This document shows positions 1 through 12,737 of a stretch of 64,000 nucleotides of DNA, one piece after another. The notes below the pieces were generated by a model, which was given only the letters and a program-made list of their open reading frames with translations, was not told the origin of the DNA and did not search any database. The stretch covers positions 5,206,177 through 5,270,176 of the forward strand of contig CAXIPT010000002.1 in the NCBI GenBank assembly GCA_964030475.1, in the 5' to 3' direction. The DNA is from Tethya wilhelma. Taxonomy: Eukaryota > Porifera > Demospongiae > Tethyida > Tethyidae. Position 1 is the first letter of the stretch. Every line of letters starts with the position of its first letter. The position numbers and the translations under genes were made by a program.

Positions 1-109
1 CCCCCATTTTTCACTGGTGAAAGAGGCGGGGTCTAGGGCTAGACTATACCTATACAATGGCCATAGCCTCTTTCCCAGGCCTTTTGTAAGGTGCTAGTAA
101 TGATTTATT

Positions 110-745
110 AAGGTTACGGGGTACATTCTGCTATGAATATTTAATGAGCAAGAATAAAAAGTTTCTTTTTGGCAAATTACTGCAGCAATTTCCTGCCAAA
201 TTTTAAACAACAGCTTAGACAGTTATTCTTTTTAACTTTCAGGCCTAAACAGCGAAAAGACAACCTTAGCAGGCTTACTACACTCAGAGATACCAACAGA
301 AAGAGTAGCCAAAAATTTTTGGCGTCAGTTTATTTCAAGAGGCAACGTTCCAGATCGACTATGGGAGCGTTAGACGCTTATTTCCAACTCTCTGCAGGGC
401 CAGATCTATTCGGTTGGCTTCTCTTTCTTATAGTATGAAAAAAATGGTAGCTCAAACTTACTTCTTGTCGTGATTCTGCAGCAGAAGCGAAGACAAAAGC
501 TGCCGTTTCTCTGTCGTTGAACGAGCTGTCAAATTTCTTTTTAGATCTGGCCCTGCCCACATACAATCCGGTTAAAAAGAGCCACTTTATACGGTCACAC
601 GCGGAATACTTTGGAAAAAAACTGACGCCAAAAAATCATGCCAACAGTTTTGCACAAGTTGCGGTTTGCTCCGCACTAAAATAACTACGCGTGCTCATTA
701 AAATATTCATGAGCAAACGGTAGCCCGTAACCTTAAATCCATGCA
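110..745. repeat. Foldback/MITE-like element with inverted ends
   Basis: The left end, about 110-155, reads AGGTTACGGG and then a run rich in ATTTAATGAGCA. It recurs inverted at about 695-740. A second internal inverted pair (CCAAAAATTTTTGGCGTCAG near 310-330, inverted near 618-642) is nested inside. The short open frames here match no family I know. I read this as a non-autonomous DNA element and see no gene in 1-860 otherwise. Confidence 0.5.
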
Positions 746-860
746 TGATCAAATGTGCCTGGTAAAGATGGTTTAGTATGCACCATTTGAAACACATGCT
801 AAGATAAAACAAATCAGTTTCAAAAGATATTCTCTTAAGCTTTTCAAAATTGAAACTTAC

Positions 861-1460
861 CACATCTCTTCTAAAGCAGGAGAGTATCTGTCTCACCACG
901 GCACCCATCATTGATGGACTATGGTCCATGTGAAGATGAGGAGGACATGAGCAACTCGGCCAGCAAATGATGGGGTGGGAGGGATCGATCTGATCTAAGC
1001 TGAATTGCCTCAGTAGTGGCATCCTAAATTGATGTATAGAAAGAAACACATGAAAACAGTTCAAAGTGTTCTGTAGGGAAATGACATAACTTACAGCACC
1101 TCATAAAATACTGTTCATATACATACACACATATACTGTAGAGGGTGTGTGTGTACACATCTCAGCATGGGGTGTGTACACTTGGGGTACAAAATTTGAA
1201 TCGACTGAGCTAAAATTTTCGCCCAAACTCACAGTGCTGATAAAGCAAAATTCTCCATCAATGTCTTCTTTGCCGAATCCATACTCCTCTCTATATCAGT
1301 CCAAGACTTGAAGACTGCCCGTGAAGTCCCTCATGGCCATGGAGGTGTTGAAGCTGCTGTCTGTTAGCTGTGGGTCGGCCATTTGGATGTTTTGTCTTGC
1401 TATGTAGCTGCTAGCTAGCAGTGGTCTGTGACTCATGGTGGCACAGTGAGCCTTTAGCTT
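861..1460 (-). pseudogene. Broken 5' copy of the seven-helix membrane protein gene
   Basis: Reading the minus strand, 1233 to about 1457 matches exon 1 of the complete gene at 18397-22797, including its GTGAGT donor. The block 861-1023 matches exons 2 and 3 run together. Exon 2 is cut after its first eight codons or so and joined to exon 3, losing the intron and the rest of exon 2. Exon 3 keeps its GTAAGT donor. No later exons follow at lower coordinates. The fused, frame-damaged exon and missing downstream part make it a pseudogene or a fragment of a divergent haplotype. Confidence 0.65.
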
Positions 1461-2990
1461 AAATAGCTACCAAACACATTCTTGACATCCTGTGTACAGT
1501 ATAGGGGGAAATGGTTCATGACAGCTATCTTTTAAATTACCTATCTTTACCTCTTCTGTAAATGTTGACTGACAACACATGACAGTGGTGTTGCTCCATT
1601 CTCTGTATTGTACATGTGTGTATACAATAACAGTCAGACTGTATGGTACAGACTATAGAGTGGGGGCAATCAAATACTTCCTATGCCCGGGCAAATGTAC
1701 AGGAGTGATAGGGAGAAATGAGGTAGCTGACATTTACTTCCGAAAAAATAACTATTTCCAGCATCACTTCACAAAACACTTCTAGTTTGATGACCCTCCT
1801 ATAAGTACTAACTAGTGAGTGGAGTCCTCCCACTGAGACTGTACAGAGCGGGTCTTTTTTTTTTCTCTCTCTCTCTTCTCAGAGTCCACAAAACTTTGCT
1901 AGCTAAATGCTGACACACAGAATTGCACAAATGGCTGGAGTGATAGACAGAGGCTATAGTGTTGCCTAAAATACTTACTAACTAACTGGTCAGTATGTCT
2001 ATCTTTCAGGTTAGAGGTTTTTGAGTGGGCGGGGATCACACTAAAACAGTAATGATATTCATAGGCTCATAGAAACTCATGATACTATCTCAAAGCCGAG
2101 AGGATTTGGTCTCAAAATGGCTGATTATTGCTCAAAAGGGTCAAAGGTCAAATTTAGTTGCTCTCTAAAATGGATTTTTCTGCCATTGCCACTCACTCAC
2201 AGGGAACAACAACCAGGCGGCTTGAAAGACAACAGATGAACGAAAAAATGTATGTTGAGAAAAAGCAAAAAACTGCTCACCAAGTCTGTAGAGGGCTTTT
2301 TATACTATGTATACACTTTTCACAACCACATTCTCTCACAAAATGCATAACAGGTAAACAGGAAAACTGAGTCCCACCCAGTCAAAAACTAAACATGATA
2401 TTCAAGACACACAAACACCCTACAAGCTCACATACCTCACTGCCTCTCTCTCCTCTCCACCAGGGAAGAAAAATGGACTTTATACAGCCCTGTCAAATTC
2501 AACTTTTCCTGTACAGACTCACTTTGAGCTCACCTAGGTGGCAGAGGGGTCAAAGGTCAGAGGTCAAAAGTCAATCACACTCAACACACGCTTGGTTGGA
2601 CACGCCCACCAAGCCTCGAAGTCACAGCTAGCACACACTCTCCGCTAGCCATCCTGCAAATTTGCTGCACATTTTCATGCATATCACTACACAGCCATCC
2701 TATTGCATGCACAAGACACACCCATACAGTATTTTAGGAGTAATTTTTCGCTTTTTTTTTTTAATTTTTTTTTTTTAAGTGCCTGCGGTCCGCGGTTTCC
2801 AAAGAATGCTTTGAAGTACTTTGATGTGGTCTAATTTCCGGTCACTTGTTCGAAGGCAACTTCCGGTCGCTAGTTTTTGCACGAAAATGATCTCTAGCAC
2901 CTCCTGAACACTTTTATTTTCAATTGTATATTTTGATATAGAAATCTTGGACACACCCCTTCATGATTCACTAATTAAATTAGCGATAGC
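1461..2990. other. No gene seen; contains segments duplicated elsewhere
   Basis: About 1630-1860 is repeated inverted at about 13170-13450. About 1890-1995 is repeated inverted at about 6150-6260. A poly(T)/TTTTTAATTTTT tract lies near 2750-2780. Short open frames have no recognisable similarity or splice context. Confidence 0.5.
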
Positions 2991-3004
2991 AAAAGTACCG
3001 CCCA

Positions 3005-4240
3005 CTCAAAATACTCTAACCTTAATATACAACTATAAACCACTGGCAACAAACACAAAACACCATCTCAAACCTTGTGTGTGGAACTTCAGCTTCTCAG
3101 GCATCAACCCAGTGACTTCCCAGACAGTGCTGCTCACTGAGACACATCGTGAAGGGAGTCATCTTCAACGGAACAGACTATTCATTGCAAAGAGTCTGGT
3201 AAATCTGTACAATTGGTAAAGGTCGTCACAACAACATGCATCAAAGATTTAGTCATAGATGTCGTATGCAATTTTGTCGACCCATATCAGATCTCGCTGA
3301 AGCAACAAATTTGTGAGCTATTTATTTTCTGGAGCCATACACCTCAGTAGTTTGAAAAAGGACACCGTTTATTAAACATGAACTATAGGTATTAAAGTGT
3401 CATAATGCATGGATATGTGTTAAAAATTGTCTTATAAAATACTCTTAGCTGTTTCAGTGGTCTGATATCACATGATAAATTTTCTCCTTCTGCTCTCATC
3501 ATAATTATACCCTAACAGGAAGGCACGGTCCCCTCGTGAGGTGGTATAGCTGGGATAGGTGGTCCACTGCTCCAGAGACTGACTTGTGGGGAGTCACTGT
3601 ATACAGCTGGCTGTGGCCACTACTCACCCTAACTCCTTCCCTCCTCAGTCAGCCACGTCGAGTCAAAAGCACAAGAAGGACCGTGGCATCTCTTCAACCA
3701 GTACAGATCTACCAGCAGGGAGTGGAAGAGGAGCTGGGCAGAGCTAGACAGCCAGACTGGTAGGTAGAGAGGGATAGAGGGAAATCAGATAAAGATCACA
3801 AAGAAAGAGAGAGAGAGAGATCTGAGTTTGTTGAAGATTATGTTGCTTCTTCAAACACCCCCTCACAATCCAGTATGTGATTTAGTTGATTTTCCCTTTT
3901 CATTTAGTCATCATTTGTGGGTGCCATAGCTATTGGAGACCTCATTAAATCAACTCTTGGTCCAAAAGGAATGGTAAGCTAGGCAATTCTTTTGAAACCT
4001 TTTTTCTTTATATGTATTGTCTGTTTTTGAGAATAGTGTATATCCGCGAGACTGATATTTGAAATTTTTATCAATTGCAATAAATATGATAGAATCAGAC
4101 AAAATATTATGGTCCTGCTATAGAACTAGCTTGAGTAGCAGACGTACTGTGACTGTATATTATCGGACGATTTTCTCTTTTCTCTTGTTTATCTTCAGAG
4201 ATCTCCAAGGTCCAGGATGATGAGGTCAGAGATGGNAAGT
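3005..4240 (+). pseudogene. CCT2: Inverted, degenerate copy of CCT2 5' exons
   Basis: This is the left arm of a large inverted repeat with the right arm at about 4660-6155. On the plus strand it keeps copies of the first conserved CCT-beta exon (about 3650-3763), the [13 protein letters not shown] exon (about 3906-3973, good GTAAGC donor) and the start of the KVQDDEV exon (about 4198-4235). The exon encoding DKILVSNG is absent. The first exon has substitutions and indels that change the conserved ERAETARL to unrelated residues and run into a stop. A single N at 4236 ends the arm, so an alternative-haplotype contig joined in reverse is a real possibility. Confidence 0.6.
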
Positions 4241-4296
4241 AAACTATCTTTTTTCATGCAAACTGTGTTTTCTAACTTCCTTAAACCCGTCCTGAC

Positions 4297-5482
4297 CTCT
4301 TTAAACTTGTCCTGATTGCTCCCGTTGTCCTGGGTCGACTTGGTGAGGGCGTCCCTGGCACAGTCCACTGCCTTCCTCCACCCCGCTATGATGATCTGAG
4401 GATGGACTTTGCGGGCTATCAGCTGCTCAGCTTCCTAGAGAGAGACAAGGCAACAAAGGGTTAATAAAATAGCCTCCTACTGTATATCACACATTTTCTA
4501 TAGCTATTTATTGAACAAAAAATGTCGGTACTTATTCTAATTCACACACAAGGTTAATCAAATAAAACCTTCCTAGGTCACATGACCTTGGTCACACCCC
4601 TCACCTTGAGTAGCTCACACGCCAGTACAGTGACACTGGTAGTACCATCTCCCACCTCATCATCCTGGACCTTGGAGATCTCTGGAGATAGACAAGAGAA
4701 ATGAGAAAATCGTCCGATAATATACAGTGTACATCCGCTGTACTCAAGCTAGTTCTAAAGCAGGACCATATTAATATTTTGTCTGATTCTATCATATTCA
4801 TAATTGCACTTGATAAAAAGTTCAAATATCAGTCTCGCGGATACACAGGCCTTTAACTATTCTCAAAAACAGAAAATACATATAACAAAAAACGGTTTCA
4901 AAAGAACACACATGCACACATAGCTACAGTGTGCAGTGTATAAAAGAGTATTATTTTTTTCAATATCTCTTACCGACTAGTACTTTAGCAGCTGGGTTGT
5001 CTACTCCTATACTCTTGAGTATGGTGGCACCATCATTGGTAACCTGGATACCCTCGTTGTGAGGGCCATTGGAGACCAATATCTTGTCCTGTATGGGTAC
5101 ACAAATAATATAAAAATATGATATCATGATGATGTAATTAAAGGAAAACTCCCTAGCTTACCATTCCCTTTGGACCAAGAGTTGATTTGATGAGGTCTCC
5201 AATAGCAACGACACCCACAAATGAAGACTAAATGAAAAGGGAAAAAAAACAACTAAATCACACACTGGATTGTGAGGGGCTGTTTGAAGAAGCAACATAA
5301 TCTTCAACAAACTCAGATCTCTCTCTCTCTTTCTTTATGATCTTTATCTGATTTCCCTCTATCCCTCTCTACCTACCAGCCTGGCTGTCTCTGCCCGCTC
5401 CTCTTCCACTCCCTGCTGGTAGATCTGTACTAATTGAAGAGATACCACGGTCCTTCTTGTGCTTTTGGCTCCACATGGCTGA
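4297..5482 (-). CDS. CCT2: T-complex protein 1 subunit beta (CCT2), 5' exons only
   Basis: Five consecutive minus-strand exons with GT-AG boundaries in compatible phase: 5482-5377, 5227-5162, 5088-4974, 4681-4605 and 4434-4297. They encode the N-terminal equatorial domain of the cytosolic chaperonin TRiC/CCT subunit beta, which folds actin, tubulin and other proteins in the cytosol. Diagnostic pieces are [22 protein letters not shown] (phosphate-binding loop), VTNDGATIL and [11 protein letters not shown] (nucleotide-binding motifs). About 165 of the roughly 530 residues usual for the family are present. The apical domain and second equatorial half are missing, because lower coordinates run into the inverted copy. 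The start codon is not resolved: no ATG lies in frame within the first exon, so a short upstream exon is likely. Family assignment is secure; whether the gene is truly truncated or cut by assembly is not. Confidence 0.85.
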
Positions 5483-6260
5483 CTGAGGAGGGAAGGAGTT
5501 AGGGTGAGTAGTGGCCACAGCCAGCTGTATACAGTGACTCCCCACAAGTCAGTCTGTGGAGCAGTGGACCGTGCCACCTACTAGTAGCTGCTGCGGATGA
5601 AGACTGGACAACATTAACCCCCAGCTGCTACCACCTCACGAGGGGACCTTCCTGTTAGGGTATAATTATGATGAGAGCAGAAGGAGAAAATTCATCATGT
5701 GATATCAGACCACTGAAACAGCTTAGAGTATTTTATAAGACAATTTTTAATACATATCCATGCATTATGATACTTTAATACCTATAGTTCATGTTGAACG
5801 GTGTCCTTTTTCAAACTACTGAGGTGTACGGCCATGCTCAGCTCCAGAAAATAAATTGCTCAGAAATTTGTTGCTTCAGTGAAATCTGATATGGGTCGAC
5901 AAAATTGCATACGACATCTATGACTAAATCTTTGATGCATGTTGTTGTGACGACCTTTACCAATTGTACAGATTTACCAGACTCTTTGCAATGAATAGAC
6001 TGTTCCGTTGAAGATGACTCCCTTCACGATGTGTCTCAGTGAGCAGCACTGTCTGGGAAGTCACTAGGTTGATGCCTGAGAAGCTGAAGTTCCACACACA
6101 AGGTTTGAGATGGTGTTGTGTGTTTGTTGCCAGTGGTTTATAGTTGTATGTTAAAGATAGACCTACTGACCAGTTAGTTAGCAAGTATTTTAGGCAACAC
6201 TGTAACCTCTGGCTATCACTCCAGCCATTCATGCAATTCTGTGCATCAGCATTTAACAAA

Positions 6261-7189
6261 GTTACTGTTTTTTGGAGAGAAAACTAAAGGAAAAAAGAAG
6301 TGGCGTTAGAGACAGAACGTTATCCAACAAAATTTTAACCCTTTTTTAGTTCATTCCCAATTCTCCACGCGTTTTTCCGGTTTCCGCGCTAATCTAAGAG
6401 GACTCCAGACAGTGAATTTGCAACTTGAAGCCAAACCACCATCCTGTGTGGAGTTGCACAGCAAAAGAGCTGTACAGTTTCTTTCGAATTTCCTCCAGGA
6501 TTTTGAAATTCCAGCATACATAAAAAGCATGCCTATTAACCAGTATGATAGTCCAGTGGCAGTGTTTGAACAGGCTCAAGCACAGAGAACAGCAGGATTC
6601 ACATGGTAGCAAAATACAGAGCCAACTTACAAGCATCATTATAACAGAATAGTGTTTATTAATTAGGTGATTATGATGATGAAAACACTCACATGTAGGT
6701 TATACCATGCAATTGAATTAATCATGTACATTACGTATACAATGATGATTGACATGGATTATTGCAAATCTATCAGCAAAGATGTTTAATAGCTACAAAT
6801 CTTTGATGAACTTCAGAAAGTGTATCCAAATGGACAAGTTCTGCCATAGCCTGCATGGTAGAATCGTACACAATGATGTGAATTATGCTAGATCGCTTAA
6901 GCCTTAAATAATGTATACATACAAAATGCATGATAATATTATTAGACAAATGGGAATACGATGACATTGTACAACACTTAATGTATGAGTATTAATAATA
7001 CTGTTTGTTTATATGTATAGCTAATTGTATCGATGAAGTAAAACCGGACCATTACCATTCATGTGGATATCACTGACTGATTTGTATAGTGTCCACAAAG
7101 CATACAAGAAAGCACAGGGTTACACATTCACATTTATACACATGGACTCTCAGTCTTTGTAACCCTAAGCTCAGGTAAAAAATAACTAT
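6261..7189. other. No gene assigned
   Basis: AT-rich sequence between the CCT2 inverted repeat and a dispersed repeat. A 66-codon open frame at 6412-6609 on the plus strand begins at a GTG and has no recognisable similarity. I see no splice-supported gene. Confidence 0.4.
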
Positions 7190-7688
7190 CATACGTACGG
7201 TAGTACGTATAGTAGGAATGGGCCGACTGTCCCATAGACACATACAAAATGTTGGTCACCATAAAAATCTAGTCAAACAAAATTAAGCCTTCAAACTTGC
7301 TCAGAGGCTCTAACTGACAGATTACCAATCGCATGCAAGGCCTAAAACTCACAGAAACTTTCCCCAGCACTCGTAGAGAGAGCTAGTGGGAAGCCACAAC
7401 AGTGCCATTTTTGTTCTCCTAACGTACGTACTTTCTAACTGACTTACTTGAAAAGCATTTCCAGAGAACCAGAATGTGTTGAGCCAACTTTGACAGCACA
7501 AAGTAACTCCTTTTCATAGGTAGTATATTCCTTCATACTCATTTACACCACAAATAAGCCTAAATAAAAACTAGAAAGCTTTGAAACTGAGAGTATAAAT
7601 TCATGTACTTCAATGTAGCCATTTGTAGGTAGAGTTCAAGGGTCATTGATTATCCACGTGGCATTTAATACGCATGCGCATTAGCTGC
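7190..7688. repeat. Dispersed ~0.5 kb repeat, copy 1
   Basis: Nearly the whole block is present inverted at about 48536-49025. One end, a palindromic-looking CATACGTACGGTAGTACGTA, recurs a third time at about 57395-57465. The other end carries GCGCATGCGC next to CCACGTGG. There is no open frame and no clear terminal inverted repeat. Probably a non-autonomous mobile element. Confidence 0.65.
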
Positions 7689-8078
7689 TCAAGCAGACAA
7701 TAGCTGCTAATCCTGCTATTTAGATAACTCAAGCTTTTCGTAGGGACTAACCAGTCTCTGATGGTCTCCTCACTGTAGTGTTGAAAAAAGTGAATGAACA
7801 AGTAGTAAAAATTTCAAAAAAATAAGCAGTGTAGGAATGGGCAGTGCTGTAAAAAGTATTGGAACAAGGAATGGTCTCAATTTCGGCACATGACTACTTC
7901 ATTTTTTGTGCCCAAGTCTTGGCCAGTAATCTAGTCCTGACTGTTATACTTTATTCCACTTTTTAGCAGAGTAAAAAGATTGGCAGGAATTTGAACCACT
8001 ATATCATGCATGTGATAAAATGCAATACTTATAAGCTGTTCAAGTACAGATCATTCTTTGAACCATTTACAACAATTA

Positions 8079-11000
8079 CAGGGGCGGATAGAGGGGGAGG
8101 GCTACAGGGGCTGTAGCCCCCCCCCCTTGACCTTCAGCCATGATAGTATGCTGGCTCTCTCAGAGTCTGAGACTGCTGGCTTCTTTTTGCAAGCGCGAGA
8201 ACGCTCTCAATGTTGTGGGTGTGGTCAATAGTTCTAGATCTAAGTACAAAGTACAAGGGTCATGAAAAGGTCAATTGAACTATGGAAGGCGGGATTGAAG
8301 AGGAGCCAACCAAGAGGCCCAGGTTCTCTTCAAGTTCTGGTAGTGGGAGCAGCTATTCAGAAAGGTAAGCAACTCGTGAAATAAACGAGTATACTTGAAG
8401 CTTACTGTTACACTATGGTAGCTAGCTAGCGCTAGCCTACCTATAACTGAAGTGCATGACTGACCTTGATACTCACCACTGACACAGGTCATTAATGGAA
8501 ACTGAGATGGCTGATTGTCGTTCTAACTCCTGTGATGAAACTGGTACTACTGGCGAGGATTTAACTGAACAATGTTGTGACATGTATGTGATTCTAAATC
8601 ATGCCACCTTTAATCAATGCTATGCAGCATGACTTACATTCATCATACTATTTATAGGTTATTAAATGAAGAAGCTTCTGAATTGCTACATTCAGCAATA
8701 CTGTCTGGAGATCTCGGCAAAGTTGTAGAGTTGAAGAGAGAACGACCACTAACCAGACATGAACAGTACCATGTACTAACGAAACACTTTGTCCCCTCTG
8801 CATCTTACCAGTTTCCACCTGTTAAATTTGGAAATCAAAATAGGAGCTTCCAGCACACCTGGCTCAGTCTTTACAATGGTTTGGTATACTCAGAAAAAGA
8901 TGAAGGAGGATACTGTAAGTTTTGTGTTCTGTTTGGCCAAGCTCCTTATTCTGTGCCAAATTTTACTGGCACCCTGGTTACCAGCCCTTTTGTCAATTAC
9001 AAAAAAGCAAGTGATAAATTACGTGATCACTTCTGTGGTACAGGTAGCTCTTCAGCACGTAAGTACCACCTTCAGGCTGTAGAAACCGCTCAGAGTTTTA
9101 AGGCGGTGATGGAAAATAAGGTGCTACCTATTGATCAGCAGCTCTCAAATATTCGAGCACAAATTGTTGCAGAGAACAGAAAGAAGATTAAAAGCATAGC
9201 TGAAACTGTCATTTTCTGTGGAAGACAGGGAATGGCACTTCGAGGCCACCGCGATGACTGGAAACTTGTATGTGATTCACCTTTTTCAAATCCTGGTAAC
9301 TTCATTGCGCTGCTTCGATTCAGAGCTGATAGTGGTGATACAGTTCTAGCTGAGCATCTTAGGACTGCTTCAACCCATCATAATTCTCTTTACACTAGCA
9401 AGACCACCCAAAATGAGATCATTGGTATTTGTGGTCACATCATTCGTGAATACATTTTAGCAGATATCCGTGAAGCTTGTTTTTTCTCTATCATGGTTGA
9501 TGAGGCCACTGATGCTGCCAATGATGAGCAACTTGCTGTCACTATACGCTATGTAAAGCCGAGTAGTAACTGCATTGAAGAGAGATTTTTGGCTTTTAGT
9601 GAATGCTTGAATGGGGTGTCTGGTAGTGCAATTGCTGATCATATCCTCAGGCTACTTGATGACTGGCAGCTTCCAGCATCTAATCTTCGAGGGCAGACAT
9701 ATGACGGTGCAGGTGCTATGGCTGGTAAGAGAAGAGGAGCAGCAGCACGTATCCAAGAAATGTTTCCAAAGGCAGTATACACCCATTGTGCTGCACATGC
9801 CTTGAATCTCTGTGTTGTCAAGTGCTGTTCAATTGCTGAGATCAGGAATACGATGGACACAGCTGAGTCCATTTGTCGTTTCTTTTCCAACTCTCCTAAA
9901 AGGCAACTAGCTCTTGAAAGGTGGATCAATGAATGTTAAGATGGAGAGCGACGTACAAAGCTTAAATCCATCTGTAAAACTCGATGGGTTGAGCGCCATG
10001 AAGCATTTGAGGTCTTTATTGATCTCTTTGAGCCTTTGATCTGCTGTTTTGAAGAGATAAAGAATTCAGGTGATGAGTGGAATAGAGAGACGAAAGCAGA
10101 TGCACAATCCCTCTTTTTGTCGTTGAGCAGGTTTTCCTTCATCATTACATTGGTTGTAACTAAAGATGTGTTAGCTTACACTAAAGCTCTGAGTATCAAG
10201 CTTCAAGGCCGGTATGTTGATGTTGTCAGTGCCTATAACTACATTAACCTTGTTTTGACAACCTTGAAGGATGCAAGAAGGGACATTGACCATGTGCATT
10301 CACGCATGTATGACAGAGCATTACAGATTGCTTCAAAAGTTAATGTTCAAGAGTCCCTTCCAAGAACAACTAGTAGACAACGACACCGCAGTAACACCCC
10401 AGCTTTAACAGCACCTGAATATTACAAAAGAGTTGTAACTATTCCTGCCCTAGACCATCTGATAACTGAGATAGACTCCAGGTTCAATCATGATTCTTCA
10501 TCTATTGTTTGTCAAACCATGCTCCTTCTCCCATCAACTTTGATAGAAGAAGAAGAAAATCCCACAACAGTAGATATTGCCGACCTGATTTCAAACTATG
10601 CTGAAGATTTGCCTGCACCTGAGTCTCTTGACTCCGAGCTACATTGCTGGAGTACAATGTGGCGTGGAAGATCTGAAGATGCTGCAAGTCTAAACACTCC
10701 TGCTAAAGTCCTAAAGATTATAGATCATGATTTTTTTCCCAACCTCGAAGTCCTCTTCAAGATAGTGTCTACACTGGCCGTCACTAGTGCTGAGTGTGAG
10801 AGATCTGTAAGCCGTTTACGATACCTCAAAACATACTTACGAAGCACTATGACAGAAGTTCGCCTAAATGGTCTTGCACTTCTTTACATACACAGAGATG
10901 TTCCTTGTGATGCTGATAAAGTTGTTGAACTGTTTGCTCAAAGGAATTCAAGGCGAATGCGCATTGAATAGCTCTTATTGCATGTAACTAACTGACTAAT

Positions 11001-11260
11001 TGACTAATTCAATGTAAACAGTAATAATTATTATAAGGTTCATATACTAAATACTATAATAATATTATTGTTATTGTGCAATTTTTAATAAAATTTTGAA
11101 TTCAACAATTTAAACTACTGTATGGTCTCAAAAGCTGCCAGAAGTCATCTCAGAGGTTTGAAATTTCAAAATTTTCCTGGGGGAGGATGCCCCCAGACCC
11201 CCCTACTTTGGTTAGTTTTTCCTAGCCCCCCCCCTATTCATTTTTCTGTATCCGCCCCTG
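8079..11260 (+). mobile_element. hAT-superfamily DNA transposon
   Basis: Ends are CAGGGGCGGAT at 8079 and its inverse ATCCGCCCCTG ending at 11260, the form typical of animal hAT elements. Long C and G runs follow inside each end. AATTA sits directly outside both ends (8074-8078 and 11261-11265). That is 5 bp of direct repeat, shorter than the usual 8 bp hAT target duplication, so the duplication has decayed or the boundary is slightly off. It carries the transposase gene at 8282-10971. Confidence 0.85.
8282..10971 (+). pseudogene. hAT transposase (DUF4371/ZMYM1-like) with one in-frame stop
   Basis: Three exons in compatible phase: 8282-8364, 8488-8583 and 8658-10971, about 830 codons. The first exons give a short acidic, serine-rich leader. 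The long exon carries a ZMYM1-type transposase: a DUF4371-like region with FCGRQGMALRGHRDD and DEATDAANDEQLAV, then GQTYDGAGAMAGK, YTHCAAHALNLCV, a KTRWVERHEAFE motif, and the C-terminal hAT dimerisation region (SAECERSVSRLR near 10785-10820). A TAA at 9937-9939 interrupts the frame just before the KTRW motif. Both sides are in the same frame with no indel, so a single base change inactivated it or a sequencing error is present. Such enzymes cut and paste the element via its terminal repeats. Otherwise it looks young. Confidence 0.85.
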
Positions 11261-11434
11261 AATTAGCTAATAATAATTATTAGCTAGAGGGATCAAAAAT
11301 GAAAATGAAGTAGTCATGTGCCGAAATTGAGACCATTCCTTGTTCCAATACTTTTTACAGCACTGCCCATTCCTACACTGCTTATTTTTTTGAAATTTTT
11401 ACTACTTGTATAGCTCCAAATGCAACTTGAAGCA

Positions 11435-12737
11435 CACTGTTAGAAATAAGGTGTCCATCAACACCCCAATATTGACCGAATAAAATTTCTGGGGTGTTAT
11501 CTAACACTCCAGTGTCGTACAACACCTATTCTGTGTTGAACAACACCCATGGGTGTTTATCAAAACCTTTTGTAAAATAATACTTTATACTCATATATAA
11601 TACATCTTAGCATCATAACAACACTCAGAAATGGCTATATGCAACTTAGAACCATCTAATAGTGCCAAATCACTGACTTTTAAACAGGCTAATTTACATT
11701 CAATAATAATGACATCAGTACTGAGCATGCTCAGTAGCGCAATTTTGAACTTAGAGTGAGCAGCTACATGTAAATTTTGTCTTGTGTGAAGATGCTGAGT
11801 TCTTCAACAAAACCCTGAAAGGATGACTTCTAAGCAGGAAAAACTGAAAAGGAGAGAGTTAAACTTGTCAAGAATTCAATTTGGAGTGCTTGAGGTAAGA
11901 AAAGTTGATGTTTTACAGTCTAACTGAGCTGTACTAACTGGGCTGATATTTATTTTTTCAGCGCCGTTGATAAGTCATTGGAAAAGCTACAATACCCCCA
12001 AATATGACTTCCAGATAGCATAAACAGATGGCTGCAACCTAGATAAACTCAAAATTTGAGGTAAGAACAGCTAGATAAAGCGTACTATTATAAGCTGTAT
12101 GGTTGATAACAAATTGTGAACTTTGAACCCTTGTAGATCAGCGCGCTAAACCTGAACCTGTGAGAGAAAGGCTTACTTGGTCTTAGGAACAGTGATGGCA
12201 GTTGTGGTGAAATGAAGAGTAACACAAAAGCCTGAAATACACTCATTCATCATGCTAAAAAGACTGATGTAAGTGTAAGCATCATTACAGGTGTGTATGT
12301 GTGGCGGATAAGTATACATAATATTAGCGACGAATTAAAAGGGGTGGAAAGGCTAAATATACATGTTATGTAGCCATATGTCAATCAAACAATAATAACC
12401 TCAATCTATTACTGTACAGGTACACCTACAAGCAGCAACTCCCGCCTGGACATTTGTCAAGAAAGACTCTAGACAGATCATAGAAACAATTTTTGCAGTT
12501 TTCAATTGATTTTTGTACATGAAATTGACACATTATAATGGTGCTGTGTAGCTACAGAATGTTGTATAGCTGGGTGCTCAATAACAACACTGGAGTGTTA
12601 TATGGCACATTAAAGAGTGCTATGTAACACTCTAGTGAATTTTGAGGGGTGCTCTATAACACTCCAGGGGGGCAAAACTTAAACATTACGCGGGACACCC
12701 CAAAAAGGTGTTAACTTACACCTTATTTCTAACAGTG
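11435..12737. mobile_element. Non-autonomous CACTG-ended DNA transposon
   Basis: A perfect 20 bp terminal inverted repeat, CACTGTTAGAAATAAGGTGT, sits at both ends. CA is found immediately outside each end (11433-11434 and 12738-12739), consistent with a 2 bp target duplication. Subterminal regions are rich in copies of a GGTGTT/AACACC word. No transposase frame is visible in the 1.3 kb. The CACTG termini suggest the CACTA/Chapaev (CMC) group, by inference only. Confidence 0.75.

Larger units (their letters stand above)
7798..11410. mobile_element. Foldback element with ~110 bp inverted arms, split by a hAT transposon
   Basis: The left arm, about 7798-7906, begins ACAAGTAGTAAAAATTTC and reads through AGTATTGGAACAAGGAATGG. 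It is matched in inverted orientation by about 11299-11410. The arms are nearly identical. Between them lies the hAT element at 8079-11260. Without that insertion the foldback element would be only about 430 bp, typical of a MITE. Confidence 0.7.

Noticed and set aside
8617..8657. ATG at 8617 as the transposase start
   Set aside because: A TTTATAG acceptor at 8657 and two upstream phase-matched exons from an ATG at 8282 give a better gene; the 8617 ATG lies in the intron.
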